From contig CM044955.1 of assembly GCA_024516035.1 (NCBI GenBank), positions 55,331,257 to 55,395,256 of the forward strand: DNA of 64,000 nucleotides. Reading direction: 5' to 3'. Every line of letters begins with the position of its first letter. The stretch's first letter is position 1. Both the position numbers and the translations under genes were made by a program. Positions 1-11,287 of the stretch are shown piece by piece. Origin of the DNA: Bactericera cockerelli (Eukaryota; Arthropoda; Insecta; Hemiptera; Triozidae). The notes beneath the pieces are model-generated. The model had not been told where the DNA came from. It did no database searches and was given only the letters and a program-made list of their open reading frames with translations.

Positions 1-232
1 TGTCTGACTATCTATACATGAAATCAAAACTTACATACTGTATACCATTTCTTTAAAAACATACATCGATCCAAGTGACCACTCGACCTGTGGGAAAAAC
101 AGGGACTTGGCCATATAACTCTTTAACGAAGCAAAATGCCCTAATGCAACTTTAGCTTATATGATAGTCCACAGTAGGCTGAACCTACGCTTAAAATATA
201 TGCATCTGTTCGTGGGACACCCTATATATACA
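1..232 (-). mobile_element. MITE (family M), left edge off window
   Basis: Reverse-orientation relative of the MITE at 59913-60228. Shared blocks include the sequence around 40-75 (ATCGATCCAAGTGACC), 115-135 (TTTAACGAAGCAAAATGCC) and the terminus near 213-226 (GTGGGACACCCTATA). The terminus resembles mariner-type ends and sits next to a TATATA run. The other end is at or before base 1. Confidence 0.6.
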
Positions 233-350
233 ACAAAAATGGTTGAATTTTAGACGCAGCTGCGCTCATTTTAAATGTTCGAACTAAGAGTTGAAATCGA
301 AAAGCTCAGAGGTCATCCTGTATTCAAGTACTGTTAATAGTGAAAAGTCA

Positions 351-690
351 ATCCCATCCTCTTTCTCTTATTCCTTCTCCTTCCCCCTTCCTCCTCTACT
401 TTTCCTTTCTTCCTTCTCCTCCCCCTTCCTCCTCCTGCTCTTCCTATCCCCTTCCTCCTCCACTTTTCCTTTCTTCCTTCTCCTCCCCCGTTCCTCCTCC
501 TCTTATCCCATTCCTCCTCCTTCTACTTCCCCCTTTCTACTCCTTCTCTTCCCCCGTTCCCCCTCCTCCTATCCTCTTCCACCTCCTCCTCTATCCGCAT
601 TCCTCTTTCTACTTCTCCTCCTCCTTTCCTCCTGCTCCTCTCCCTTCTCCTCCCCCTTTCCTTCTCCGCCTATTTGTCCCGTCTGCGTTT
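351..690. repeat. Pyrimidine-rich simple repeat
   Basis: Degenerate TTCCTCCTC-type tract about 330 bp long. It opens long Ser/Pro/Leu frames in two phases (291-774), which are low-complexity by-products. Confidence 0.8.
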
Positions 691-1204
691 AGCAAGAGTT
701 CATTAGACAATACTGTCACGTCCTTAATAAAACGTCACATTAAAACGTTAACGTTGAGTTGGAAACAAAAGTAGAACCATTTGACATGTCTCGCTTCTCT
801 TTTACCAGACTTCGACACTGGATACCAGACAACGATCTTACTATACTGTGTAGAGTTAAGAAGTGAGGAAACGAACCCCAGTTGCATGGAAACGCCACAT
901 AGCGCGACACCATCGCAAAGGAGTAGAATATTTCTCGCGGTCTATTTATGTTTATGTTTAAATTTTGATATATTTATGTTTACATTTGATTCGGGGGAAG
1001 AAATTTTGTGAGGGACGAGGAGAGGAGACTCCTGTGCGATACTAGCGCTGAGGACGCCACGATGTAGGCCGGCGGGGGGTGGTTTCCACACTTCTTAATT
1101 CTACACGCTATGATCTTTCTCTGGCTGGCTGAATCTGGGACCTGGGTACACAAGAGAGGTCACACCACTCACACCAAGTGAGTAGGGATACATCTCATGG
1201 GCCA
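691..1204. other. Unassigned intergenic sequence
   Basis: No gene, RNA or clear repeat recognised. A 76-codon open frame at 781-1011 has no recognisable motif. A GC-richer patch with GGCGGGGGGTGG lies near 1068-1082. Confidence 0.4.
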
Positions 1205-2556
1205 TACATAAGAATATATCGCTACCCTAGAAGAGAAGGGAGTTATCTCAAAGAACCTCAACTTTTCGGGAGAACAAAAAAACGTTTTCTTTATGTTTTT
1301 TTTACGAATATAGTGAATATTTTTCTTGCCCTTAATGCCAGAGAAAAATTTAAAAAACCAATATATACTAGACACAATTTCTTACAGTTTCATTTTGAAT
1401 TTTTTTCAAAAATATTACGTAGAGCTGCCAATATTTAGCCGTAAAAATTGGTCTTGCTCGGATGTATCCATACAGAACTATTATTTGTAGAAGAGTAAGG
1501 AAGTATTTTCCGTTAACTCCTTAGTGCACTATTGATGATTTAATTTTCAGTAGATGTTTCCATACAACTCTGTACTTGTACCCTTACTCTACTGACTTTT
1601 GGCAATTTTCTCAAATGTTCATCAAAATCTGGAACTATGTGACTGTACTGCTCTTATTTGTATACTATTTTTTTCTGGATGAATCCATATTCCATGAAGA
1701 CAAACATGATCTCTGTACAGTAGAGATAGTAAAAAAAAGATAATTTATTACTGTAAGTGTAAAATTGCGTATTTATTTTTCAAAAAGGTAAGGATAAAAT
1801 AATAGACAAAAAATTTGTTTTTCTCTTCAGTCTCATAAAAGTAATTAGGAAAGTATATACCTTGATCAAAATAATGAAATTAAGGTAACTCACAAAAAAT
1901 TTTTTTTAAAAATAATAACAATATAAACAATTGAAAAAGTTATGCATGAGTAAGAGGTGATTACCTCTTCCTGAAATAAAACAAAAACTATAAGATACCA
2001 TTATAAGGTATCAAATATAATTAATTCTCGAGAAACAATCGTAGGTATTATCTCAATTATAAAACGTCACTGATACATTTATGGGATATCCCCCTACGGA
2101 ATTGAAAATTTGCACTTTTTTGTACACTTCAGTTACATTTAGGGGATATCTCTCTACGGAATTGAAAATTTATACACTTTATATTGAAAAACTAAGATTA
2201 TCTAGGTGATGTTTCTTCTGTAAGGAGTTATCTCCTTTATACTTGATTCAAAAACACAGGAGTAAAGACATAAAAAGTAAATATCACTGTACTGCACTAC
2301 ACTCACCAAAAAAATAGCTTAAGTCTACACGTTCTCTCTCTTTAACTGCTGAAGATGCACTACTCTTCTGATAAATCACCAAACCCTAGTAGATGTATCT
2401 ATACAGAAAAATGCTCCCTAGCGGAATCTAAAAGAGTTAGAAAAATTCTGATGATTGCTATAGCTAGAGCGTGAAAAATTACATATCAAACTTCAATAAT
2501 CCCATTTTCGATATTTTTTGAGATAACTCCCTTCTCTTCTAGGCTAGCGATATGTA
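1205..2556. mobile_element. TIR element cut by the assembly gap
   Basis: An inverted repeat of about 40 bp flanks this AT-rich block. GAAGGGAGTTATCTCAAAGA near 1235-1254 is matched inverted by TTGAGATAACTCCCTTCTCT near 2518-2537, and both arms continue into a CTAG-containing stretch and GCGATAT. The interior has a direct duplication near 2075-2112 and 2133-2170 sharing CTACGGAATTGAAAATT. No transposase is seen, so it is probably non-autonomous. The right end runs straight into Ns, so the target duplication cannot be checked. Confidence 0.55.
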
Positions 2557-2656
2557 NNNNNNNNNNNNNNNNNNNNNNNNNNNNNNNNNNNNNNNNNNNN
2601 NNNNNNNNNNNNNNNNNNNNNNNNNNNNNNNNNNNNNNNNNNNNNNNNNNNNNNNN
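2557..2656. other. Assembly gap of 100 Ns
   Basis: Exactly 100 N characters, a conventional gap size, so the true length is unknown. It abuts the right arm of the inverted repeat starting at 1205. Confidence 0.99.
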
Positions 2657-2770
2657 TTTAAAAAAATTGAAAAATACCTACCTATACAAAAATTGTAAAA
2701 AAAGTTTTTAATAAGAGTTTTTAATTGTTTAATAAGATTAATCAGAATAATACTACCTTTATATTAAAAA

Positions 2771-2912
2771 AGCCAGCCTCCGTAGCGTAACGGTTGTGAC
2801 TACTGCCCGTAGAATCCTGAGTTCGATCCCCGGTCGGATTTTTCACACAGAAAATTCTGTTCCCTCCGTACATGTGAGGCTGGCATTTCCGGCCTACCCA
2901 GGCTGGGTAATA
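2771..2912 (+). mobile_element. SINE with tRNA-like head (core group), truncated
   Basis: The head CAGCCTCCGTAGCGTAACGG has an A-box-like segment and is followed by a B box GTTCGATCC at about 2821. Downstream GTGAGGCTGGC then CCAGGCTGGG matches the core of the fuller copy at 32070-32430. Truncated after the core start. Confidence 0.65.
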
Positions 2913-3016
2913 CACATAACAAAACAAAGTTTACAATTTGAAAATTTTGGAAGCCCTATGGAAAAATCAGAAAAGGAACGGAACATAATTCTCTTAGCGA
3001 TCCTACCAAATAACGG

Positions 3017-3105
3017 ATCAAACACCTCAGCCGGAGTGTGAAGAATGCCTATACAAAGAAAAAGACAGCGCGGCAGAGTGTAAGGTAACGGATCGATTGG
3101 TACAA
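3017..3105. repeat. Terminal fragment of repeat family P
   Basis: Starts with ATCAAACACCTC and a near-palindrome, then AGTGTGAAGAATGCC, AAAGACAGCGCGGCAGAGTG and TAAGGTAACGGA. The same order occurs at 10025, 52780 and inverted at 44982. Confidence 0.65.
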
Positions 3106-3417
3106 TATTATCAACCATTGCCAACCAACCAATACCAACCAACAAATGGCAAAGAAGAAAAAAAACTCACAAAAAAAGGACACTTGCAACCTTTTTTTAA
3201 TAATAATTTGAAAATGTATTACAATCTCATGAATTATTTTTTGTCGATATTTTGAACGGAAACTTCATCTTGGGAGCATAAAGTATTTATTAAAACATTA
3301 AAAATGTACAACTGTGAGAATGGTTACAACCCCACATCTATAAATAATAATGATAATAAATCTATTACAAGATACACAGAGTAGAGGAGGTATCAGAGAA
3401 GGGAGGAAAATAATGAG
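3106..3417. other. Unassigned sequence
   Basis: AT-rich with short ACCAACC runs near 3112-3145. Nothing supportable beyond that. Confidence 0.35.
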
Positions 3418-3680
3418 GGAGAAGACAAAAGAGAGGGAGAGGAAGAGAGAGAGGGAGAGATAGATAGAGAGAGAGAGAGAGAAAAAGAAAGAGGGAGAGA
3501 GAGAGAGAGAGAGAAGGAATAAATGACCCTGTGAATGAATTTATGTGAGGAACAAGTATAAGTGAATTAAGGGTTTTTCTCACTCTCTTTCTCTGTCTCT
3601 CTCTCTCTTTAGTTTTCTTCTTCTCTCTCTCCCTCTATTTCTCCCTCCCTACCTCTTTCCTCTCTCTTTCTACTCCTATC
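3418..3680. repeat. GA then CT simple repeats
   Basis: A (GA)-rich tract at about 3418-3515 is followed by a (CT)-rich tract at about 3578-3680, so purine strand bias flips within 60 bp. Confidence 0.85.
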
Positions 3681-4095
3681 TGTTGACATGAGTGCCCGCT
3701 CATTAAAGCTTAATCTGTAGGTCAATGGTTCGAGTCCTTGACTTGACTTTTATCCTGTGATCCCGAGGGAAACGTAGGGCCTCAACAGAGGAACCCCAAC
3801 GGACACGATTCTGGGCCATCGACTTAATTTCACCCCATTATACATGATTTTTGCTGATTTCTTGATTGAAAAATTCGCTGAACTAAAATTGAATAACTTT
3901 AGTCAAAAAGCATGTGTTGTGTGCTGGAAGATTTTATGGTTATAATCAACGATATGCCCCAACAACCCGATCTATGTATTTAAATGAATATATGTGTGAA
4001 TGAATAAGTGAATAAATGATCATACCAGATATTGCTTGATTGTTATAATATATAACTTTCAAGTGTAGGTATTTGGAATAATAATATTAATAACA
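3681..4095. other. Unassigned sequence with a tRNA-like B box
   Basis: GGTTCGAGTCC at about 3727-3737 resembles a polymerase III B box preceded by a loosely tRNA-like 50 bases. This may be an eroded SINE head. The rest to 4095 is unassigned. Confidence 0.25.
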
Positions 4096-4213
4096 CTGTT
4101 TAGTGGAAGGCAACCACCAGGCGAAGTTAATGCTCAAAGCATTTTCTACCATCTAACCCTCAGAGTCTTATTGTTATTATAATGTGGTTACAAACTCAAA
4201 TTTCAGGAAAAAA

Positions 4214-4964
4214 ACACTGCCAATTATGGACACAATACTTCCTCGTGATTGTTTCACATTCTAAACACGTGCCAGTTTCGAGATTTTATACATAATTAAT
4301 TGTATCTCCAAAACGACTGAACCGATTTTCATCAAATCAGTTTTTTCTACATAATAGATTCCACAAAGAATTCTGTATCGGCAAGTCGTGGTCCTTATTT
4401 TTTTACTTTTTTGTCCAAAATTTAAATATCAGAGTCAAATTATAGTTAATTAAAAAATAAATATAAATAGCCTATGTAAAACAATAATATGCACATACTT
4501 ACAAAATTTCATCAAAATCGGGTGTACCGTTCACGAGACATAAGCGTTTAAGTAAAAAGTTAGTGGTCAGGCGCATGGTCTCTTTCACCCAGAACCGCTG
4601 GTACGAATTCGATGAATTTTAAATGGGACCATTTACAGAATGTCTCCTAGATGTGTGCAAAATTTCTACCAAAAAAAAAAAAAAATAGCAAAATAAATCC
4701 GTTGAGTAGTTTCCGAGATTTGCGCGTTACAAGGAATCGTTTTAACAGACCGACGGACCGACAGACCGACGGACCAACAGACCGACGGACAAACAGACCG
4801 ACGGACTGACAGACCGACAGACGGACACAAAACCAAATTTGCTCAGTAGGTTATAAAACGTCCAGAAATATGAAAAAAATTGAAATCGGACCAAAAAATT
4901 ATTTTTTATTACATAAACGAACACAATACTTCCGATTTTTAATATTAGAAATTTATCGGAAGTA
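4214..4964 (+). mobile_element. Hairpin-ended non-autonomous element G
   Basis: Begins ACACTGCCAATTATGGACAC, contains ATACTTCCTCGTGATTG, GTATCTCCAAAACG and ATGGGACCATTTACAGAA, and ends with a stem-loop of the form ACTTCCGAT..ATCGGAAGT (4927-4962). Similar starts and ends occur at 8930-9250 and 42070-42522. No coding capacity is seen. It sits inside SINE-A. Confidence 0.6.
4745..4826. repeat. Minisatellite inside G element
   Basis: About seven imperfect copies of a 12-bp unit CAGACCGACGGA. The G-like element at 50020-50926 carries a (CAGA)n run at the comparable place, and the 8930 copy lacks it. Confidence 0.8.
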
Positions 4965-5052
4965 ATTCATGCATTGGGATTCGAACCAACGGAACCCTAC
5001 GCTACCTGGATTACCAGACTAGCGCGTTAACCACTTGAGTACCAGTGCACCG

Positions 5053-5519
5053 CCTTGGTTTCATAAAGTGAGTCCGAACCAAGCGTTGGAATGTTTGGAA
5101 ACGAAGAATTTTCAGCATATTATTGTGAAATAATTAACGTTTCACTTTTCTTTTTTCTGAATCGCTTTTTGCCTCCACTCTGATTCAAACTTCACGAAAT
5201 AAAGGGCCACTCAGCATGATACCTCATTAATTCCTGTACCCTTTAGACTATTTGAAAAGAAATATACAATGCGAAAATAAAATACGAGGGAGAGAGAGAG
5301 AGAAAAAAAGAATTCAAAGGAAATAGGGTGGGAATGGGTTGAAAAATAAAATGAAAAACTTCTGACGAAGGAACTCGACGAACTCGATTTTTTCACTCTG
5401 AGGCGAATTTCTGCGATATTGAGTGTTGATTTTCTATTTTTCTCACAGAGAATTCTCGATTATTGAGGAAAGTAAGTCTTTTTCATAACCTCAGGTGTTT
5501 TTAATTTTAGGTTTTTCCC
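5053..5519. other. Unassigned sequence
   Basis: No gene recognised. A short (GA) run lies at about 5287-5306. Confidence 0.35.
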
Positions 5520-5690
5520 ACCCAGTGCATGAATTCTTACTCATTAATTTGATTTTTTTGTGAGCACATAATAATGATAAGACTCTGAGAGTTAGGTGGT
5601 AGAAAATACTTTTAGCATTAACCCCGCCTGGTTGTTACGTTCCACTAAAGAGTTTTATTACTCTTTAGTGGAAGTATTATTATTATGATT
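5520..5690 (+). mobile_element. SINE-A 3' part
   Basis: Starts at CCAGTGCATGAATTC, runs through GACTCTGAGAGTTAGGTGGTAG and the TTTAGCATTAACCCCGCCTGG tail, and ends near CACTAAAGAGT. The head is missing, as expected for a 5'-truncated SINE. Confidence 0.7.
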
Positions 5691-5929
5691 AGATAGAATC
5701 ATCTATCATGACCGTAGGGCTGTTTGGCCATAAATCTCCCAGCCTGGTGGTATTCAAGAGTCACAAAACACACAAAGGGAAACATAACATACAACAATTA
5801 AGAATCTACTTCAGTGGTAAAATACATAAAAACAAAAGACTAATTTGATTTTTGTTTTACCTTTAATTAATTTATTGGGATTATATCTGGGAATTAATAT
5901 TTGGTAAGCACTTAAACCCTTTGTCTCCC

Positions 5930-6188
5930 GTTCGTCCTGCACACCTCCCTCCCTCTCCCTCTCTCTTACTCTGTCTCTTACTCTCCTTCTCTCTATCCGT
6001 CTTTCTCTCTCTCACTCTCTTTCTTTCTCCATTCCCTTTCTCTCTCTCTCTCTATCATCCAGTGCGAGAAATCTGAGATAGGAGGGAGCAAAAATGTTGA
6101 TTGAAATAGAAAGGACATTGAAAAACCATTTGAAAATCCTCCTCCAAAATTCTACCTCCCAATAAAATATTCCTCCCTTGTTCTACAT

Positions 6189-6226
<38 letters not shown>

Positions 6227-6440
6227 TTTCTCTCTCCTCTCTCTTCTCTCCTTATCTCTCCATCTCCTCTCTCTTCCCTCTTTATCTCTCCTCCCTCTCA
6301 ACTTCTGCTCTCTCCCTCCTTCTCTCTCATTTCTCTTTCTCTCCTATTCATTTCTCTTCTCTTTCTCTCTTACTATTCAGTATATCAGTATAAATCTCTG
6401 TCCCTTACTACACTCTCAGCTCACCCCCTCTTTTTTCCAT
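5930..6440. repeat. CT-rich simple repeat
   Basis: Interrupted (CT)n and CTCTT tracts, densest at 6188-6375. The Ser/Leu frame at 6178-6393 is a by-product. Confidence 0.85.
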
Positions 6441-6609
6441 ATATTTTCTCTTTAAGAATCCCTTCCCTCTGCGGATCTTCTATTCATTCTAGTGGATAAT
6501 TTACTTCATTGATTTGAGCTTCATTTGGGTACTTTGGGCAACATTGGACGAAAATTGTTGAACTTTCTAAGAAAACATTTTGAAGTCTTTCCTGAAAATC
6601 AATAATAAA

Positions 6610-7744
6610 TCTGTGAAAAGATGGCTAAACATGGTAACCCGCATTTTTTTCGAAATTGAGTTATTAACAGATTCCTAATGTACTCGACGAGCTCTATCTA
6701 CTGGTAGCATCAGAATTTCGCTACGATGCATAGTTCCTTGGATAATAGTTTTGAAAAAAACGTGATAAGTGACATTTTCGAAAGTTCAAAAGGTGGTAAA
6801 GCATGTTCAAGTATCTTAACAAGAAAAAATCTTTTACTTTTCAACAAATTCTATCTTTCATAGGATGGATAAACTTGATCAAGTCCAGTGTCATATTTTG
6901 CCGTCTGACGAAATCGTATTATTGCAGTATAATGAACTGGGCAAAATATGATAAAGGACGTTATCAGAATTTGGTATCGCACAAAAATTTTACTTTCTCA
7001 AGAATTACAAGATGGCAGAATAGGAAAATCATTTATCAAGTTCTACCATCTTTTGTACTTGCTACATTTGTAAACTTTGAAAGCGGCATATGATGATAAA
7101 TGCTCTAGACATGCTTTGGCGCCATCCGTATGTCTCATTTGTCCTCACGAGGTATGAGTCAACCCCGACAACTAAAGTACAGAGCGGAAAAATTCCGACC
7201 CCGCCGGTATTCGAACCCGGATCACCTGCGTGCAAAGCCGAGCATGATAACAATCGGCAACCGTGACTACTCAGACTAATAAAGTAAAGTAAACGTACTA
7301 CCTAATTAGTACGTTTAACATAAATTGCCCTCATAAAAACGACTCTTTCACTCATTGTACACGATGGCAAAATAAGACATGTAATTATCCTTGTTTGTCT
7401 AGTTTGTAATGACTGCTTTCATTTGATATGAAAGATGGCAGAAAAAGCAAGGGACTTATCATAATTTACACTTTCGAAAACGTCTTTTTCACAGTATCTG
7501 TAAGATGGCAAAACATGTTAGCAGGAAGAAAAAGTTAAATATTTTAATTCCTACTCAATATTTTTTTTAAAATAGATCTATCACTATGAAGCTCGAGAAC
7601 ATTCTGCCTTATTTTCCAAAAATGAAGCTTTAAAGTTTTAATACAAAAAATATAAAATTATTTTTGTAAAAAAAAAACGAAAAAAACACCGTCCTGAAAA
7701 ATTTGAAAATTGCGGGTTACCATGTTTAGCCATCTTTTCACAGA
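6610..7744. mobile_element. 1.1-kb element with perfect 34-bp TIRs
   Basis: The 34 bases at 6610-6643 (starting TCTGTGAAAAGATGGC) are the exact reverse complement of 7711-7744. Inside, AAGATGGC-like motifs recur at about 7010, 7360, 7430 and 7503, resembling subterminal transposase-binding repeats. Flanks AATAATAAA and AATAATCAT may be a degraded target duplication, hAT-like by inference. A 96-codon frame at 6803-7093 has no recognisable domain. A SINE-H copy is inserted at 7130-7267. Confidence 0.7.
7130..7267 (-). mobile_element. SINE-H (tRNA-like head)
   Basis: On the minus strand the head contains GGTTCGAATACC-type B-box sequence and ends with ATACCTCGTGAGGACAAA. The same arrangement occurs at 57960-58100 and 51240-51390. 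Nested in the TIR element at 6610-7744. Confidence 0.65.
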
Positions 7745-7749
7745 AATAA

Positions 7750-7970
7750 TCATAATAATAACGCTTTCTAGTGAAAAGTAACCACGAGGCGAGGTCAATG
7801 CTCAAAACATTTTCTACCACCTAATTATCAGAATCTTATTTATATCTTATTTCCTATTTCTATCTTAATGAGGAAAAATTCATGCCCTTGGTGAGATTTG
7901 AACCAACGAACTCCAACGCTACCTGGACTGCTAGACTAGCACGTAAGCTTTTTGACTACCAGTGCATTAA
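7750..7970 (-). mobile_element. SINE-A, near full length
   Basis: The tail ATGCTCAAAACATT (about 7799) and head complement TTTGAACCAACG with ACCAGTGCATT (to 7969) are both present in the order of the 62101-62315 copy. Strongly diverged. Confidence 0.7.
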
Positions 7971-8019
7971 TAGGCAAGGTTCAGGAATTAATGTCGCCTA
8001 TTAATTTAATTTAATTCAA

Positions 8020-8178
8020 TTCATATTGTCCAACTAGGACTTATGAGACCAATTCTTCCTGCTGTAAGCCCAAGACGCATTATTAGGTGGTGATATACTT
8101 GTCATACCCCGGCTGGATTTCGAACCCGCAACCTCTGGATTACCAGACTGACCCTTTGTCCACTGAGCTACAGGGACC
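8020..8178 (-). mobile_element. SINE-C
   Basis: The head complement GAGCTACAGGGACC and B-box complement GGATTTCGAACCC are tRNA-like. The tail side has TTCATATTGTCCAACTAGGA, matching the copies at 22325 and 62659. Confidence 0.7.
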
Positions 8179-8389
8179 AGGGGGGATAATCATAAAGTGT
8201 TAGAGAATGCTTCAAACACACTTGCCTAGTAGTTACCTATTACCTATGATATTAAAAAAAAACTTTCAATTATTTTTAAGTTGAACGTCGTTTTGAACTA
8301 CATGTCAGTCCACATCACGCCCGGGATTTTAGGTATCTGCCCATTCTCTGTGCAAACAACTTCTTCTTTTACTCTGTCTTATCCCGCTC

Positions 8390-8520
8390 AAGCAGGGTTG
8401 ACGTTGTTCAACCTTATGGTTGGTTGGATGGTTTTGGCACAAACAACCCTGCTCCTAAAATTAACCTCACCCAGTCTGAGTGGGGCCGGAAATAGACAGC
8501 AGAACGTGGATTTCCAGGAA
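8390..8520 (-). mobile_element. Core-SINE fragment
   Basis: AACCTCACCCAGTCTGAGTG then GGGCCGG and GACAGCAGAACGTGG match the shared core (minus orientation). A GACGTTGTTCAACC segment at about 8400 resembles the 3' GACGTTAAAC end. Confidence 0.5.
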
Positions 8521-8929
8521 TACACAAGAAGATAATTTAATGTAACACAAAGCATTCAATAGTATTACTTAAGCCAGGAACACGTGAAATCTTTATTCAA
8601 TCTTCTTCTTCCATCTTGCTGAGAAGTGAAATTTTTCATATTTTAAATCTTCCAGATTAAGGCGCGGAGAAAGTACTTGTTTACTTAAGATTTGCAAATT
8701 GTGAGAAAGCTTCTTGTGAGGGGTTTCTCAAAATTATATAGCGAGCTTTTTTTTTTAACAAACCTGAGGAAGGAAAAAATTTCAGGTTTTGGGTTAAAAA
8801 AATCAAGTTAAAGTATTTGAACACAAAGCAAGCAGCAGTCCATGTCTCCTCCATTCTGGACGTTGCTTAGATAGTAATACGTCGGGTTTTGGTTTTGTTG
8901 TGGTACGACAGCTCTTGTAAGTATAAATA
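8521..8929. other. Unassigned sequence
   Basis: AT-rich. No gene, RNA or repeat family recognised. Confidence 0.35.
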
Positions 8930-9250
8930 AACATCCAATTATGGACACAATACTTCCTCGTAATTGGTTCACATTGTATACACTTGCCAATTTTTAGATA
9001 TTATACTAAATCACTAACTTGTATCTCCAAAACTTCTTCAACGATTTTCTTTAAATTTAATTTATATTATAAAATACACTTTTATCTGGATTCAACAAAA
9101 AAATCTGTATCGGCAAGTCGTAGGCCTTATTTTTGCACTTTTTGGTCCAATTATTTTGCGGTTTCTTAAATAACAAAGTACAACTATGATTTTTTGCAAA
9201 AACGAACACAATACTTCCGATTTCTAATATAAAAAAATTATCGGAAGTAA
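8930..9250 (+). mobile_element. G element, short copy
   Basis: Starts ATCCAATTATGGACACAATA and ends with the terminal hairpin CTTCCGATTTCTAATAT... CGGAAGTAA. It lacks the central minisatellite and the ATGGGACC block of the 4214 copy, so it is an internal deletion form. Confidence 0.65.
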
Positions 9251-9719
9251 AATAAAATTTACATTTATACATATTAGGTAATATGTTCTTGGAAAAGTTA
9301 TTTCTTAGTAGGAAATAAAAAGAAAATTAAAGAATTCCTACAGATTATTTTTCCAAAATATTTTAAACTGGGTGGGTTTTTCTCAAGAGAATGAGGAGAA
9401 TGATGGAGAAAAATAAAGGTGAGGTGAGGATGCGGAAACCCACAGTGTATACATATTCGTATACCCCCCCCCCCCCCTTATAGTGTATACACATTTGTAT
9501 AAGCCTAACAACATCAGTAAGAAAACGAAGGTATTAAAAATGCCTCGTAGAATACGGTTCAAGGATTGAATTCAAATGAGAGGTGGCAAGAATAATTCTG
9601 TTTCAAATTCAATTCTCAAGAAAAGCAATTTAGGTGAAAAATATTTTCCGACATTCCTTGTTGAATTTTTGGAAAATGTTTCACAAGCATTCTCATTAGT
9701 TCCAAGATGGTTATGTCAG
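9251..9719. other. Unassigned sequence with C homopolymer
   Basis: A C run of about 13 bases at 9465-9477 lies between two related GTATAC segments (GTGTATACATATTCGTATA and GTGTATACACATTTGTATA). No gene recognised. Confidence 0.35.
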
Positions 9720-9912
9720 TCTTGCTTTGTGGTTAACTTAACTGTGTAGGTGTTCTATTGGTTCGAATCCCACCCATTGCATGAATTTTTCCACATTAAT
9801 TTGATTGTGTGACCACATAATAATGAGACTCTGAGGGTTAGGTGGTAGAAAATGGTTTGAGAAATAACCTCGCCTGGTGGTTAACTTCCACTAAAGAGTA
9901 TTATTATTATTC
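9720..9912 (+). mobile_element. SINE-A, degraded head
   Basis: The B box GGTTCGAATCCCACCC at about 9760, then TGCATGAATTTTTCC, GGTTAGGTGGTAGAAAATGG and the 3' ATT run are clear. The tail stem is disrupted (TGGTTTGAGAAATAACC). Confidence 0.7.
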
Positions 9913-10287
9913 TATAACCAGGGGTGATAAAATCGCTGTTTCTTCTTTTATAAAGAGGAATAATACTTTATAATTAAAGTACTCAGCATACGAAAATCGT
10001 TTTCATTATAAAAAGTTCGCTGGATCAAACACCTCGGCCGAGGTGTGAAGAAAAGAAAGAGACAGCCCGGCAGAGTGTAAGGTTACGGAAAACATAGTTC
10101 CCATGCATTTCATGTACTTTCAGCCAGCGAAAAGTGCAACATAAATTTCAAAAATTGCAATTTTTATTTCAGAAATGGACTCTACGTTGAAAAATAAATT
10201 GATTTGACTTTTTGTTTGACTTCCTAGGCCAACGGGAACCCTATTTTCGAGACCCCCCAACAATCGTGAGAGACATGAAAAGATTCA

Positions 10288-10318
<31 letters not shown>

Positions 10319-11035
10319 CCGTTTTTTTTTTTTTCATACGGATCCTTTGAGACCCGACTTCGTGTCTTTAACTTGGCACTGAAGATTAAGTGAGGTGTCT
10401 AAAGTGATCAAGATATAATGGAGATGAGCCCGGACCAAAAAAAAATTCTACATTATAAGCGGGCGGCCCATTTGGGCGGCCTCGGGTTTTGGGAGCCCAA
10501 ATCGGGAATTGAAGGATAATACTAGTCTTAAGTGGTATCAAATGAAAGATCTTGATGAGCAGATACCGAATTTATTGATTTTATTCCTTCATCCGGACCA
10601 CTTGTGGTACCTGGTGGCCTTTTCATTTTCTTTGGCGGGTAGGTACCTTCGAATCCTTCTTAGTGGTCAGATCTTGGCCAGTATGTATTTTTCGAGATGA
10701 CCTCGCTCTCTCTGTGCAAAATTTTAATGTTTAAGTTTCCAAGTATTAATTTAGTTAGCTCATTTTCTGCCCTCGTTTCTTCAGAAGACAACTTTGTCTA
10801 TTGTTAGCATGCTCGACCTGCCACCCTGTCAGCACGGGTTCGAATCCTGGCGGGGGCGAAATTTTTTAGCTCTATTTTTTCAATTTGGGCTTAACGTTAT
10901 TTTGTTTTTCCGATCTTTATATTTGATCTTCATGACGACACCATTACCCTCGCGAGGAAAATAGTAGTAGTTGCAGAATTGGGCAATGACCTGTGGCGGC
11001 ATTAAGAGATTGATTTTGGACAATCATGGGTAGCA

Positions 11036-11140
11036 TACAAAGCTTGCACGACACGATGACTTGGTTTCGATCCCCTTCAGGCCAGTTTTTTTTTCTCTGT
11101 TCATCATGTCCGGGGTACACTCATACCTCGTGAGGTATTG
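11036..11140 (+). mobile_element. Probable SINE-H insertion in P
   Basis: TTGGTTTCGATCCCC (B box) then GGGGTACACTCATACCTCGTGAGG matches the SINE-H order. The P copy at 43017-44982 lacks this block: both copies share GATTTTGGACAATCATGG and then diverge. Confidence 0.5.
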
Positions 11141-11287
11141 ATAAGGGACGTCACCACCGAGTTCTCTCCCACTCATGGTTTTATCACCACCGCATTGTCT
11201 CCTGCATTTTTACCTGAATTTTTACCTACATAGTTTAGGCCTAGCATAAAAATTATAATCGAAACACCAAATAGGCATCTTTGATAT

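Larger units (their letters stand above)
4096..5052 (-). mobile_element. SINE-A, split by a G element
   Basis: The 3' part (4096-4208, with AATGCTCAAAGCATT) and the tRNA-like head (4965-5052, B-box complement GGGATTCGAACC) match the two halves of the uninterrupted copy at 62101-62315. The G element between them breaks the SINE just inside the position corresponding to GAATTTTTCC. Confidence 0.75.

Noticed and set aside
291..774. Overlapping Ser/Pro/Leu-rich frames
   Set aside because: Both come from the TTCCTCC pyrimidine tract; two phases are equally open, which argues against coding.
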